From positions 52,137,355-52,201,354 of the forward strand of contig OX326960.1 in assembly GCA_946800325.1 (NCBI GenBank): a DNA stretch of 64,000 bases. Direction: 5' to 3'. Under the pieces are notes generated by a model. It was not told where the DNA came from. It worked only from the letters and a program-made list of their open reading frames with translations, and searched no databases. Positions 46,601 through 57,906 of the stretch are shown here, piece after piece. A program made the translations under genes and the position numbers. The DNA is from Luzula sylvatica (Eukaryota; Streptophyta; Magnoliopsida; Poales; Juncaceae). The stretch's first letter is position 1; each line of letters opens with the position of its first letter.

Positions 46601-49600
46601 GGTTTGGATCGAAAATTTTACTACGTAACTTATCACCAAATTGTACAAACACTAAGAAAGTTTTCTTTTCGATTCATATCACTCTTTTTACGTTTTGAGG
46701 AGTTCAAATAATATGTTTTTAGATCATTTGTATCGTATCTTTTACTACGTAAGTTTTCACCAAATTTTACAAACACTAAGAAAGTTTGATTTTCGATTCA
46801 TAACAATCATTTAGCGCTCCGAGGAGTCCAAATAACGTGTTTTTGAGATGGTTTGGATCAAATATTTTACTACATAACTTTTCACCAAATTGTACAAACA
46901 CTAAGATAGTTTTCTTATTGATTCATAGCAATCTTTTTACTCTTTGAGGAGTCCAAATAACGTGTTTTTTAGATGGTTTGGATCGAATCTTTGAATATAT
47001 ATAAGTTTTCACCAAATTATACAAACACTAAAAATGTTTGTTTTTTGATGCATTGCAATATTTATACACTTTGGGGAGTCCAAATAACTTGTTTTTAGAT
47101 CAGTTGTATCGTATCTTTTACGACATAACTTTCCACCAAATTTTACAAACACTACGAAACCTTGTTTTTCGATTCATAGCAATCTTTTTACGCTTGGAGG
47201 AGTTCAAATAGATTGTTTTTAGATCACTTGTATCAAATCTTTTACTGCATAACTTTTCACCAAATTTTATAAACACTAAGAAAGTATGTTGTTCGATTCA
47301 TAACAATCTTTTAACGCTATGAGGAGCCCAAATAACTTGTTTTTAAGATGGATTGGATCGAATCTTTTACTACATAACTTTTCAACAAATTGTACAAACG
47401 CTAAGAAAGTTTTCTTATCGATTCATAGCAATCTTTTTACGCTTTGAGGAGTACAAATAACTTGTTTTTAGATCATTTGTATCGTATTTTTTACTACATA
47501 TCTTTTCACCAAATTTTAGAAACGCTAAGAAAGTTTGTTTTTCGATTCATAACAATCATTTAGCACTCCGAGGAGCCCAAATAACGTATTTTTGAGATGG
47601 TTTGTATCGAATCTTTTATTACGTAATTATTCTCCAAATTGTACAAACACTCAGAGAGTTTTCTTTTCGATTCATTACAATCTTTTAACGCTAGGAGGAG
47701 CCCAAATAACGTGTTTTTAAGATGGTTTGGATCGAATCTTTACTACGTAACTTATCACCAAATTGTACAAACACTAAGAATGTTTTTTTTCGATTCATAG
47801 CAATATTTTTACGATTTGAGGAGTTCAAATAACGTGTTTTTAGATCATTTGTATCGTATCTTTTACTACATAACTTTTCATTGAATTTTACAAACAATAA
47901 GAAATTTTGTTTTTCGATTCATAACAATCTTTTAATGCTCTGAGGAATCCAAATAACGTGTTTTAGGGATGGTTTGGATCGAATCTTTTTCTACAAAACT
48001 TATCAACAAATTGTACAAACAGTAAGACAGTTTTCTTTTCGACTCATAGCAATATTTTTACTTGTTGAGGAGTCCAAATAACGTGTTTTTAGATCATTTG
48101 TATCGTATCTTTTACTACATAACTTTTCGCCAAATTTTATAATCACTAAGAAAGTTTGTTTTTCGATTCATAGCAATCTTTTTACGCTTTGAGGAGTTCA
48201 AATAACGTGTTTTTAGATCATTTGTATCGTATTTTTTACGACATAACTTTTCACCAAATTTTACAAACACTAAGAAAGTATGTTTTCCGATTCATAATAA
48301 TCTTTTAACGCTATGAGGAGCCCAAATAACGTGTTTTTAAAATGGTTGGATCGAATCTTTTACTACGTAACTTTTCACCAAATTTTAGAAACACTAAGAA
48401 AGTTTGTTTTTCGATTCATAACAATCATTTAGCGCTCCGAGGAGCCCAAATAACGTGTTTTTGAGATGGTTTGGATCGAATCTTTTATTACGTAACTTTT
48501 CTCCAAATTGTACACACACTAAAAAAGTTCTTTTCGATTCATAACAATCTTTTAACGCTATGAGGAGCCCAAATAACGTGTTTTTAAGAGGTTGGATCGA
48601 ATCTTTTACTACTTAACTTTTCACCAAATTGTACAAACACTAAAAAAGTTTTCTTTTTGATTCATAGCAGCATTCTTTTTACGATTTGAGGAGTTCAAAT
48701 AATGTGTTTTTAGATCATTTGTATTGTATCTTTTACTACATAACTTTTCACCAAATTTTACAAACACTAAGAAAGTTTGTTTTTCGAATCATAACAATCT
48801 TTCAACGCTCCGTGGAGTCCAAATAACATGTTTTTGAGATGGTTTGGACCAAATCTTTTACTACGTAACTTTTCACCAAATTGTACAAACATTAAGAAAG
48901 TTTTTTTATCGATTCATAGCAATCTTTTTACGCTTTGAGAAGTTCAAATAACGTGTTTTTTAGATGGTTTGGATCGAATCTTTTATTATGTAAGTTATCA
49001 CCAAATTTTACAAACACTAAAAATGCTAGTTCTTTTATTCATAACAATCTTTTTACGCTTTGAGGAGTCTAAATAACTTGTTTTTAGATCATTTGTATCG
49101 TACTTTTACGACATAACTTTTCACCAAATTTTACAAACACTAAGAGAACTTATTTTTCGATTCAGAGCAATCTTTTGCCGCATTGCGGAGTTCAAATACC
49201 TTGTTTTTAGATCATTTGTATCGTATCTTTTACTACATAACTTTTCACCAAATTTTATAAACACTAAGAAAGTTTGTTTTTCGATTCATAACAATCTTTA
49301 ACGCTATGAGGAGCCCAAATAAAGTGTTTTTAAGATGGTTGGATCGAATCTTTTACTACGTAACTTTTCACCAAATTTTACAAACACTAAAGAAGCTTTC
49401 TTTTCGATTCATAGCCATCTATTTACGCTTCAAGGAGTTCAAATATCATGTTTTTATATCATTTGTATCGTATCTTTTACTACATAACTTTTCACCAAAT
49501 TTTACAAATGCTAACAGAGTTTGTTTTTTGATTCATAGCAATCTTTTAACGCTCTGAGGAGTAAAAAATAACATGTTTTTTAGATGGTTTGGATCGAATC

Positions 49601-52600
49601 TTTTACTACGTAACTTTTCACCAAATTGTACAAACACTAAGAAAGTTTTCTTTTCGATTCATAGCAATATTTTTACGCTTTGAGGAGTTCAAATACGTGT
49701 TTTTAGATCATTTGTATCGTACTTTGTACTACATAACTTTTCACTAAATTTTTAAAATACTAAGAAAGTTTGTTTTCTGATTCATAACAATCTTTTAACG
49801 CTCTGAGGAGTCCAAATAACGTGTTTTTGAGATGGTCTGGATAGAATCTTTTACTACGTAACTTTTCACCAAATTGTACAAACACTAAGAAATTTTTTTT
49901 TCCGATTCACAGCAATCATTTAATGCTTTGAGGAGTTCAAATAACGTGTTTTTAAATCATTTGTGGCGTTTCTTTTACTACAAACTTTTCACCAAATTTT
50001 ACAAACACTAAGAAAGTTTATTTTTTGATTAATAACAATCTTTTAACGCTCCGAGGAGTCCAAATAACGTGTTTTTGAGATGGTTCGGATCAAATATGTT
50101 ACTAGGTAACTTTTCACCAAATTGTACAAACACTAAGAAAGTCCAAATAACGTGTTTTTGAGAGGTTTGGATAGAATCTTTTATTACGTAAGTTTTCACC
50201 AAATTTTGTAAACACAAAAAATGTTTTTTTTTATTCATAGCAATTTTTTTGCGTTTTGAGGAGTCCAAATAACTTGTTTTTAGATCATTTGTATCGTACT
50301 TTTTACGACCTAACTTTCCGTCAAATTTTACAAACACTAGGAAAACTTGTTTTTCGATTCATAGCAATCTTTTTAAGCATTGAGGAGTTCAAATAACTTG
50401 TTTTTAGATCATTTGTATCGTATATTTTACTCCATAACTTTTCACCAAATTTTATTAACACTAAGAAAGTTTGTTTTTCGATTTATAACAATCTTTTAAC
50501 GATATGAGGAGCCCAAATAAGGTGTTTTTAAATTGGTTGGATCGAATCTTTTACTATGTTACTTCTCACCAAATTTTACAAACACTAAATTTTTTTTTTT
50601 TTAATATTCATAGCAATCTATTTACTTTTCAAGGGGTTCAAATATCATGTTTTTAAATCATTTGTATCGTATTTTTTGCTACATAACTTTTCACCAAATT
50701 TTACAAACACTAAGAAAGTATGGTTTTCTATTCTGAACAATCTTTTAAAGCTCAGTGGATTCCGAATAACGTACTTTTTAGATGGTTTGGATCGATTCTT
50801 TTACTACGTAACTTTTCACCAAATTGTACAAACACTAAGAACGTTTTCTCTTTGATTCATAGCAATCTTTTTACGTTTTGAGGAGTTCAAATAATGTGTT
50901 TTTATATCATTTGTATCGTATCTTTTACTACATAACTTTTAACAAAATTTTAAAAACACTAAGAAAGTTTGTTTTTTCGATTCATAACAAACTTTTAACG
51001 CTCCGAGGAGTCCAAATAATGTGTTTTTGAGATGGTTCGGATCAAATCTTTTACTACGTAACTTTTCATCAAATTGTACAAACAGTAACAAAGTTTTCTT
51101 ATCGATTCATAGCAATCTTTTTACGCTTCGAGAGGTCCAAATAACATGTTTTTGAGATGGTTTGGATCGAATCTAGTATTACGTAAGTTTTCACCAAATT
51201 TTACAAACACTAAAAATGTTAGTTTTTTTTATTCATAGCAATCGTTTTACGCTTTGAGGAGTCCAAATAACTTGTTTTTAGACCATTTGTATCGTATCTT
51301 TTACGACATAACTTTTCACCAAATTTTACAAACACTAAGAAAACTTGTTTTTCGATTCATAGAAATCTTTTTACGAATTGAGGAGTTCAAATAACTTGTT
51401 TTTATATCATTTGTATCGTATCTTTTACTACATAACTTTTCACCAAATTTTATAAACACCAAGAAAGTTTGTTTTTCGATTCATAACAATCTTTTAATGT
51501 TATGAGGAGCCCAAATAACTTGTTTTTCTGAGATGGTTTGGATCGAATCGTTTACAATGTAACATTTCATCAAATTGTACAAACACTAAGAAAGTTTTCT
51601 TATCGATTCATAACAATCTTTTTACGCTTTGAGGAGTTAAAATAACATGTTTTTAGATCATTTGTATCGTATCTTTTACTACATAACTTTTCACCAAATT
51701 TTATAAACACAAAGAAAGTTTGTTTTTCGATTCATAACTATCTTTTAACGCTCTGGGGAGCTTAAATAATGTGTTTTTAAGATGGTTTGGATCTAATCTT
51801 TTACTACGTAACTTTTCACCAAATTGTACAAACACAAAGAAAGTTTTCTCTTCGATTCAAATCAATCTTTTTACGTTTTGAGGAGTTCAAATAATGTGTT
51901 TTTAAATCATTTGTATCGTATCTTTTACTACATAACTTTTCACCAAATTTTTACACACACTAGGAAAGTTTGTTTTCGATTCATAACAATCTTTTAACGC
52001 TCCGAGGAGTCCAAATAACGTGTTTTAGAGATGGTTCGGATCAAATCTTTTACTAGGTAACTTTTCACCAAATTGTACAAACACTAAGAAAGTTTTCTTA
52101 ACGATTCATAGCAATATGTTTACGCTTTCAGAAGTCCAAATTACGTGTTTTTTAGATGGTTTGGATCGAATCTTTTATTACGTAAGTTTTCACCAAATTT
52201 TACAAACAATAAAAATGTTTGTTTTTTTATTCATAGAAATCTTTTTACGCTTTCAGGAGTACAAATAACTTGTTTTTAGATCATTTCTATCGTATCTTTT
52301 ACGACATAACTTTTCACCAAATTTTACAAATACTAAGAAAACTTGTTTTTCGATTTATAACAATCTTTTAACGCTCCGAGGAGTCCAAATAACGTGTTTT
52401 TGAGATGGTTCGGATCAGATCTTTTACTAGGTAACTTTTCACCAAATTGTACAAACACTAAGAAAGTTTTCTTATCGATTCATAACAATCTTTTTACGCT
52501 TTACGAAATCCAAATAACGTGTTTTTGAGATGGTTTGGATCGAATCTTTTATTACGTAAGTTTTCACCAAATTTTACAAACACTACAAATGTTTTTTTTT

Positions 52601-53257
52601 TATTCATTGCAATCTTTTTAAGCTTTGAGGAGTCCAAATAACTTGTTTTTAGATCATTTCTATCGTATCTTTTACGACATAACTTTTCACCAAATTTTAC
52701 AAATACTAAGAAAGTTTGTTTTCTGATTCATAACAATCTTTTAACGCTCTGAGGAGTCCAAATAACGTTTTTTTAGATGGTTTGGATTGAATCTTTTACT
52801 GTGTAACTATTCACCAAATTGTACAAACACTAAGAAAGTTTTCTCTTCGATTCATAGCAATCTTTTCACGCTTTGAGGAATTCAAATAACGTGTTTTAGA
52901 TCATTTTATCGTATTTTTTGCTACATAACTTTTCATCAAATTTTACAAACACTAAGAAAGTTTGTTTTTCTATTCTTAACAATCTTTTAACGCTCAGAGG
53001 ATTCCGAATAACGTATTTTTGAGATGGTTTGGATCGAATTTTTTACTACGTAACTTTTCACCAAATTGTACAAACACTAAGAAAGTTTTCTCTTCGATTC
53101 AGAGCAATATTTTAACGTTTTGAGGAGTTCAAATAATGTGTTTTTAGATCATTTGTATCGTATCTTTTACTACATAACTTTTCACCAAATTTTACAACCA
53201 CTAAGAAAGTTTGTTTTTCGATTCATAACAATCTTTTAACGCTCCGATGAGTCCAAA
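40617..53257. repeat. Satellite array, 124-125 bp monomers, about 100 copies, A/B dimers
   Basis: 12.6 kb of head-to-tail monomers. Type A has GATGGTTTGGATCGAATC, CCAAATTGTACAAAC and AAAGTTTTCTTTTCG. Type B has GATCATTTGTATCGTATC, CCAAATTTTACAAAC and AAAGTTTGTTTTTCG. Both share TTACTACRTAACTTTTCACC and a GAGGAGTCCAAATAACGTG-type end. A and B mostly alternate, giving a dimer of about 249 bp. A variant with ATCAGTTGTATCG recurs near 42862, 43863, 45853 and 47100, which suggests a longer order near 8 monomers (about 1 kb). Monomers differ by scattered substitutions and small indels. The repeated open frames are by-products. I do not recognise the family. Confidence 0.95.
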
Positions 53258-53480
53258 TTCAAAATAATGATAAGAATAATAATACATAACTAAAAAAGTA
53301 TTTAATAGTAATAATAATAATAAATTAATACGTAATTAAAATGTATCATAAATTAATATTAATACTAATAATAGATTAATACATAATTAAAATATATTAT
53401 GAAAATAATAACAACAACAACAACAACAACAATAATAATAATTATAATAATAATAATAATAATAAATTAATGCATAATTA
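53258..53480. repeat. AAT/ACA trinucleotide-rich tract at the satellite edge
   Basis: Imperfect AAT and AAC repeats with TTAATACATAATTAAAA words. The satellite stops in mid-monomer at its start. Confidence 0.85.
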
Positions 53481-53745
53481 AAAATGCATTTTGAAATTAA
53501 TAATATGATTGAGAAATAAATATGATAATTATAAAATTTCATAAAAAATAATACAATTATAGAATATTTTATTCATTTCCAACATCTAATCTATGATTTT
53601 CACCAAACACCTTTTAAACATCCTACACTCATAGTTTTTGCATTTTCCTGATATCGTAGTTTCCTGATATTCATATATTGGTTTCCAGAGGTTGCGAGTT
53701 TCCTGCTGCTATACAGAACTGACCTAGAAAACACACCGTAAGTGT
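53481..53745. other. Flank of the solo LTR A; part may belong to element C
   Basis: Bases about 53725-53745 (ACACACCGTAAGTGT) resemble the element C LTR at 60405-60430. The rest is unassigned, with two TTTCCTGATAT words. Confidence 0.4.
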
Positions 53746-53750
53746 GTTCT

Positions 53751-56189
53751 TGAAGGGAATCGATCCGATCCAGGACCCGCACGGCGGATATTAGGACCCG
53801 GTCCGGTTCCCGAAATCCGAAATCTCGCCACCTTTCCAATGACACGATTCATAGAAGGATAGATGATTATCGGCGTGAAATTGACCACGCATGATGGGTT
53901 GATCACTTACGTCCTTCTTTACTTCGATGTTACGTTGGTGACTAGCCGTACGTCCCACGCCCGCATGTCTCCTACCGACTCGTTGATTCCAAATATGTCT
54001 CCGGTTTTATCACAAACGAAGATCCACAAGCATGCACTCCTCTACCCGTATCCACCGTGAGTCGTAGTCTCTCGGTCGCGGGTGCAACTGCCTAGACGAA
54101 GCACGGGCGAACTTGCTTGATTCTCAACCGAGAAAACGTCTTTTCCCTTTTTCTCTTTTCTCTCTTTCTCTTCGCACTTTCTCAACACTTGATAAAATGC
54201 TTTCAATGGATTAGTCTATTTTGAAGAGAGAGAATCATCCTATTTATATGACATAGATAAGGACACCCAAAAGGCACATATAGGATATACCAACCCGTGT
54301 ATACCAAAAACATGCAAAAAATAGCTTTCAGCCTATGTCCGTCATGACGCACCATAAAGTCCGTCATGACAGACCAATACCATTTATCCCCTGGAAATTC
54401 TGCGCGTACTTCTGTCACGACAGACATAATGTCTGTCACGACGCACCATACGGTCCGTCATGACGGACTGTTGTGTATGCTCATATTCGGCTACTCCACA
54501 ACCGTTGTGGACTGTACACACATGCTCCGTCGTGACACACCATACGATTTGTCACGACGGACAGTGTACAAATGCCGAATTCTGCACAATCCTATTGTGC
54601 ATCCATCTGTTTCCTTGAACGTGTACGTTCATGTTGTTGGTTCAAATTTCCTAGGGTTTGATTATCTCAAAATAATGTCGATACCACTAATCTATTTGCG
54701 GAAGTGACAATTATAGAGATAAAAGACATAACCCGCAAAAGGATCAAAGGATGAAGCAAGACGCGCAAGGAATATCAAAGGCGATAAAGAATCAAGACAT
54801 CGAAAATCAAGTTGACGATTCCGCAAGTTGCGAAATCATACAAATCACCAAACCAACTCATAGGTATCCCTAAACTTGTTTATGAATTAATTAAGCTCAA
54901 AATAAGTCAAAGAAATATATTCGAAATCCATCAAAATGATGAAATAACAAATAAGGCTGACATAAATATGCCCGTTATAACGGACCATCAGTGTCCGTTG
55001 TAACGGACCTTCTTGTCCTCTTCAAGAATGGAAAAACTAGTATAGTCCGTTACAACGGATTCACCAGTCCGTTATAACGGACACCCACCAAGCGTTGTAA
55101 CGGAAGTATCACCGTTACAACGCTAATTAATGCCAACTTGAAGAAAAGTCACAGAACTATGTCCGTTGTAACGGAATATTATGTCCGTTGTAACGGACAT
55201 CGAACTCACTTCAGTATACCAAATATCACTCCATGTCCGTTGTAACGGAATAACCAATCCGTTGTAACGGACAAACACCAACCGTTGTAACGGAGTTGTC
55301 TTCGTTATAACGGATATATATACCAAACCTGAAGTGAGGTCACAGTTGAACGTCCGTTGTAATGGAACTGTGTAGTTCGTTACAACGAACTCTTAATTCA
55401 TGAACTCCGTTATAACGGACTTTATTTCCGTTGTAACGGACTATGAAAAATACGAATATATTGGCTGTAACGGCTAGTTTGACTTTTGGTCCGTTGTAAC
55501 GGACTACATGTCTGTTGTAACGGACTGTGCAGAAAAAGCAAGATAAAGGAAGGGTATATGTGTTCTATAAATAGAACCCTTCCCTCATTCTCTCTCATCA
55601 TCTCATACATTATTATTTCCCAATCAAAAGAGAGAATCCTAGCTTTACACCTTGAGCTTAATCTTCTAAAACATTCATAGAGATTATTAGATCCCTCTTC
55701 ATTCCACAACATATGATTCTCAACTTGCGTGACCGATCACGTTTAGTTCGTATTAGATAATTGTAATAGGCTAGTGCAAAGATTGTAAAGCCCGCATAGA
55801 TCGATAGAAGAGTGTAAATTGATCTAGGCAAACCTTGTAATTGCTTGATTTGGATATTCAATCGATAACCGAAAAGGCGCAAGTCAACCCCGGAGACGTA
55901 GGTACTTGCAATCAATCGAGTCGGTCGATTGAGCAAGTAGCCGGTGAGTTAAAACTACAAAGCAACCACCTACCGAACTCCGTAAACAAATATCTTGTGT
56001 TATTTGTTTTGGTATTGTATTCTTCCTCTAATTTATTTACGCTTCCGCACCAAATTGTATTTGTATTCCATTACCGCGACAATTGGACTTTAGGACTTTC
56101 TATTCACCCCCCCTCTAGGTCTAAATTAAACAACACATGTGTCCTTGTACGTACTCTTTTACGATTGATCCAAAAATGTATTTTCTTCA
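53751..56189 (-). mobile_element. Solo LTR A (minus strand) with nested solo LTR B, TSD GTTCT
   Basis: Minus strand starts TGAAGAAAATACATTTTTGG at 56189 and ends TTCCCTTCA at 53751, with GTTCT on both sides (53746-53750 and 56190-56194). Removing the nested LTR and its duplicated CATGT leaves 933 bp, close to the other LTR A copies. CATG/CACG-core palindromes lie at 54335-54565 (doublet 54431/54453). Confidence 0.92.
54635..56135 (+). mobile_element. Solo LTR B inside solo LTR A, TSD CATGT
   Basis: Begins TGTTGGTTCAAATTTCC and ends CTAAATTAAACAACA; 1,501 bp. CATGT flanks it at 54630-54634 and 56136-56140. U3 carries TATA/TGTA/TACA-core palindromes (54965-55535; doublets 54970/54993, 55045/55067 and 55161/55183). 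TATA box TATAAATA is at 55566-55573, and a CCCCCCCCTCTAGG tract lies near the end. The body matches the solo LTR at 36296-37704, which has a different palindrome core. Confidence 0.93.
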
Positions 56190-57759
56190 GTTCTCTCCAC
56201 TACTTCTCTAATATATGGTCTACTCTAGGTTCATGATTTATTCATGAATCGAAACAAATAATTAGAATATTTACAATTAAGTCCTTGACTTTGTACATAA
56301 TACATTATACTCTCGGTTCATAACAATACCGCATCCTTTAAAGATCCTTGTCCTCAAGGCTCAAAAAATGCGAATTTAATATTAGGTTTTGGTGGTGGTC
56401 TTTTCACCCTAACACAAACCGTCACCCGTAGAGTTCTCACATTGTACTTGATATTCGATTTTGGTGGTGGTATTTTCAATCTAACACGAATCGCCACCCT
56501 TGAAGATTCCACACCGTACCTTATATTCGGTTTTGGAGGCGGCATTTTTCCTTCATCATCAAAGCCAACATCTCCAAATCTCCAATCTTTAATCTCCACT
56601 CTTCTTGAATTGCGCATAATACTCTCAAATCTCCACTCATGCAAGTTCGATAATTATCCCTCTTGAAATGCAAATACGGATCCGCATATGTTTTACCTAT
56701 TAATCACATTGTACCCGATTCGAGCATTTTTGAAATAATAACCATTTCGCCATTTATGATTGTTTCCTCTGATTCCATCTTTTCCGAATCCGATTTGCGC
56801 GCACCCGAATCCGATTCATAATCAACCGGATGCACTTCGGTCACGCCCTAATCCGATTCATGCTTAACCGGACCTGCTTCAACCACGTCCGAATCCGATT
56901 CACACTCAACGGGATTCGCTTTAATCACGGCCGAATCGATTCCCACTCAACCGAGTCACATTCCCGCTCATTTGAATCCAATTCATCGCAATTTGACTTA
57001 TCATCAATACTTCTAGCTTCGTTAGAAGAATGAGTAGAATTCCATTTACTGTTAGTGCACACCAACTGATCAAGTATCTCTTTGATTTCGTTGAGAATCT
57101 TGTTCCTCTCCTCGTTCTCTTTTTCTCGATTGTACCTCGCAATGGATTGTCTCTCCTCCCAAAATAATGAAGAAAGCGTATTACTCACACTACACATAGA
57201 GAAATCACGATTATACAAAACCTTTTGATCACAGCACCCATTTCAATAATGAGCCGCATTTTTTTTCACACCAATTCCAACTTCTTCCCTCATTGTTTTC
57301 TTTCCCCAATTTAATTAACCGATGCGATGATTCCGGATATACAATATCCAACAAATACACTATTTCATTACTTATCGTATCGGTTCAAATGCTCCAACAA
57401 CCCGCAACCCGTTTACAAAGAATCTGAACCGTTTTCAAATTCTGGATTTTAGGCAAATTCCGAACTTGAATTCTCGGATTTTGTATTCTGGATTCTTAAT
57501 AGAATCAGGGATTGTGAATTTCTGGATTTTGAGTAGAGTACGGAATTGAATTCAGGGATTTCTTTTCTGGATTTTGTGAAAAGCGGTAGCAAGAAATTGG
57601 AACTCCAAATCCACCCGTAATGGATAAAATAACCCAGATCTGCTAGCCTTCAATTCAGATCCGCTAGGACCTTCTTCTTCCCGCGACAACCAAGTTCTTC
57701 TCCGTGCGATTGTCGAGCAGTGACGAACCGAACGGCTACGAATGGAGAGGCTGCAAGAT

Positions 57760-57885
57760 TGTGACAACGGGTGTTGCGAGGGCTGTGACGACCGGTGCTG
57801 CGAGGGCTGTGATGGCCTGTGCTGCGAGGGATGTGACGGCCTGTGCTGTGAGGGATGTGACGGCCTGTGCTGCGAGGGTTGCGGC
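57760..57885. repeat. 24-bp minisatellite, open on both strands
   Basis: About five copies of a 24-bp unit. On the plus strand it reads as an eight-residue Cys-rich repeat (CCEGCDGL-like) in a short ATG frame from 57742. On the minus strand it reads Ser/Arg/His-rich (RSTGRHSP-like). Element D interrupts the sequence 20 bp after the repeats. Likely part of the interior of element C; no function assigned. Confidence 0.8.
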
Positions 57886-57906
57886 GACCGTTTTTCAGAG
57901 GTCGCG

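Noticed and set aside
41279..50337. Repeated frames of 60-100 codons with RIFYYVTFHQI-like words.
   Set aside because: They are by-products of the satellite monomer and are not kept open from monomer to monomer.
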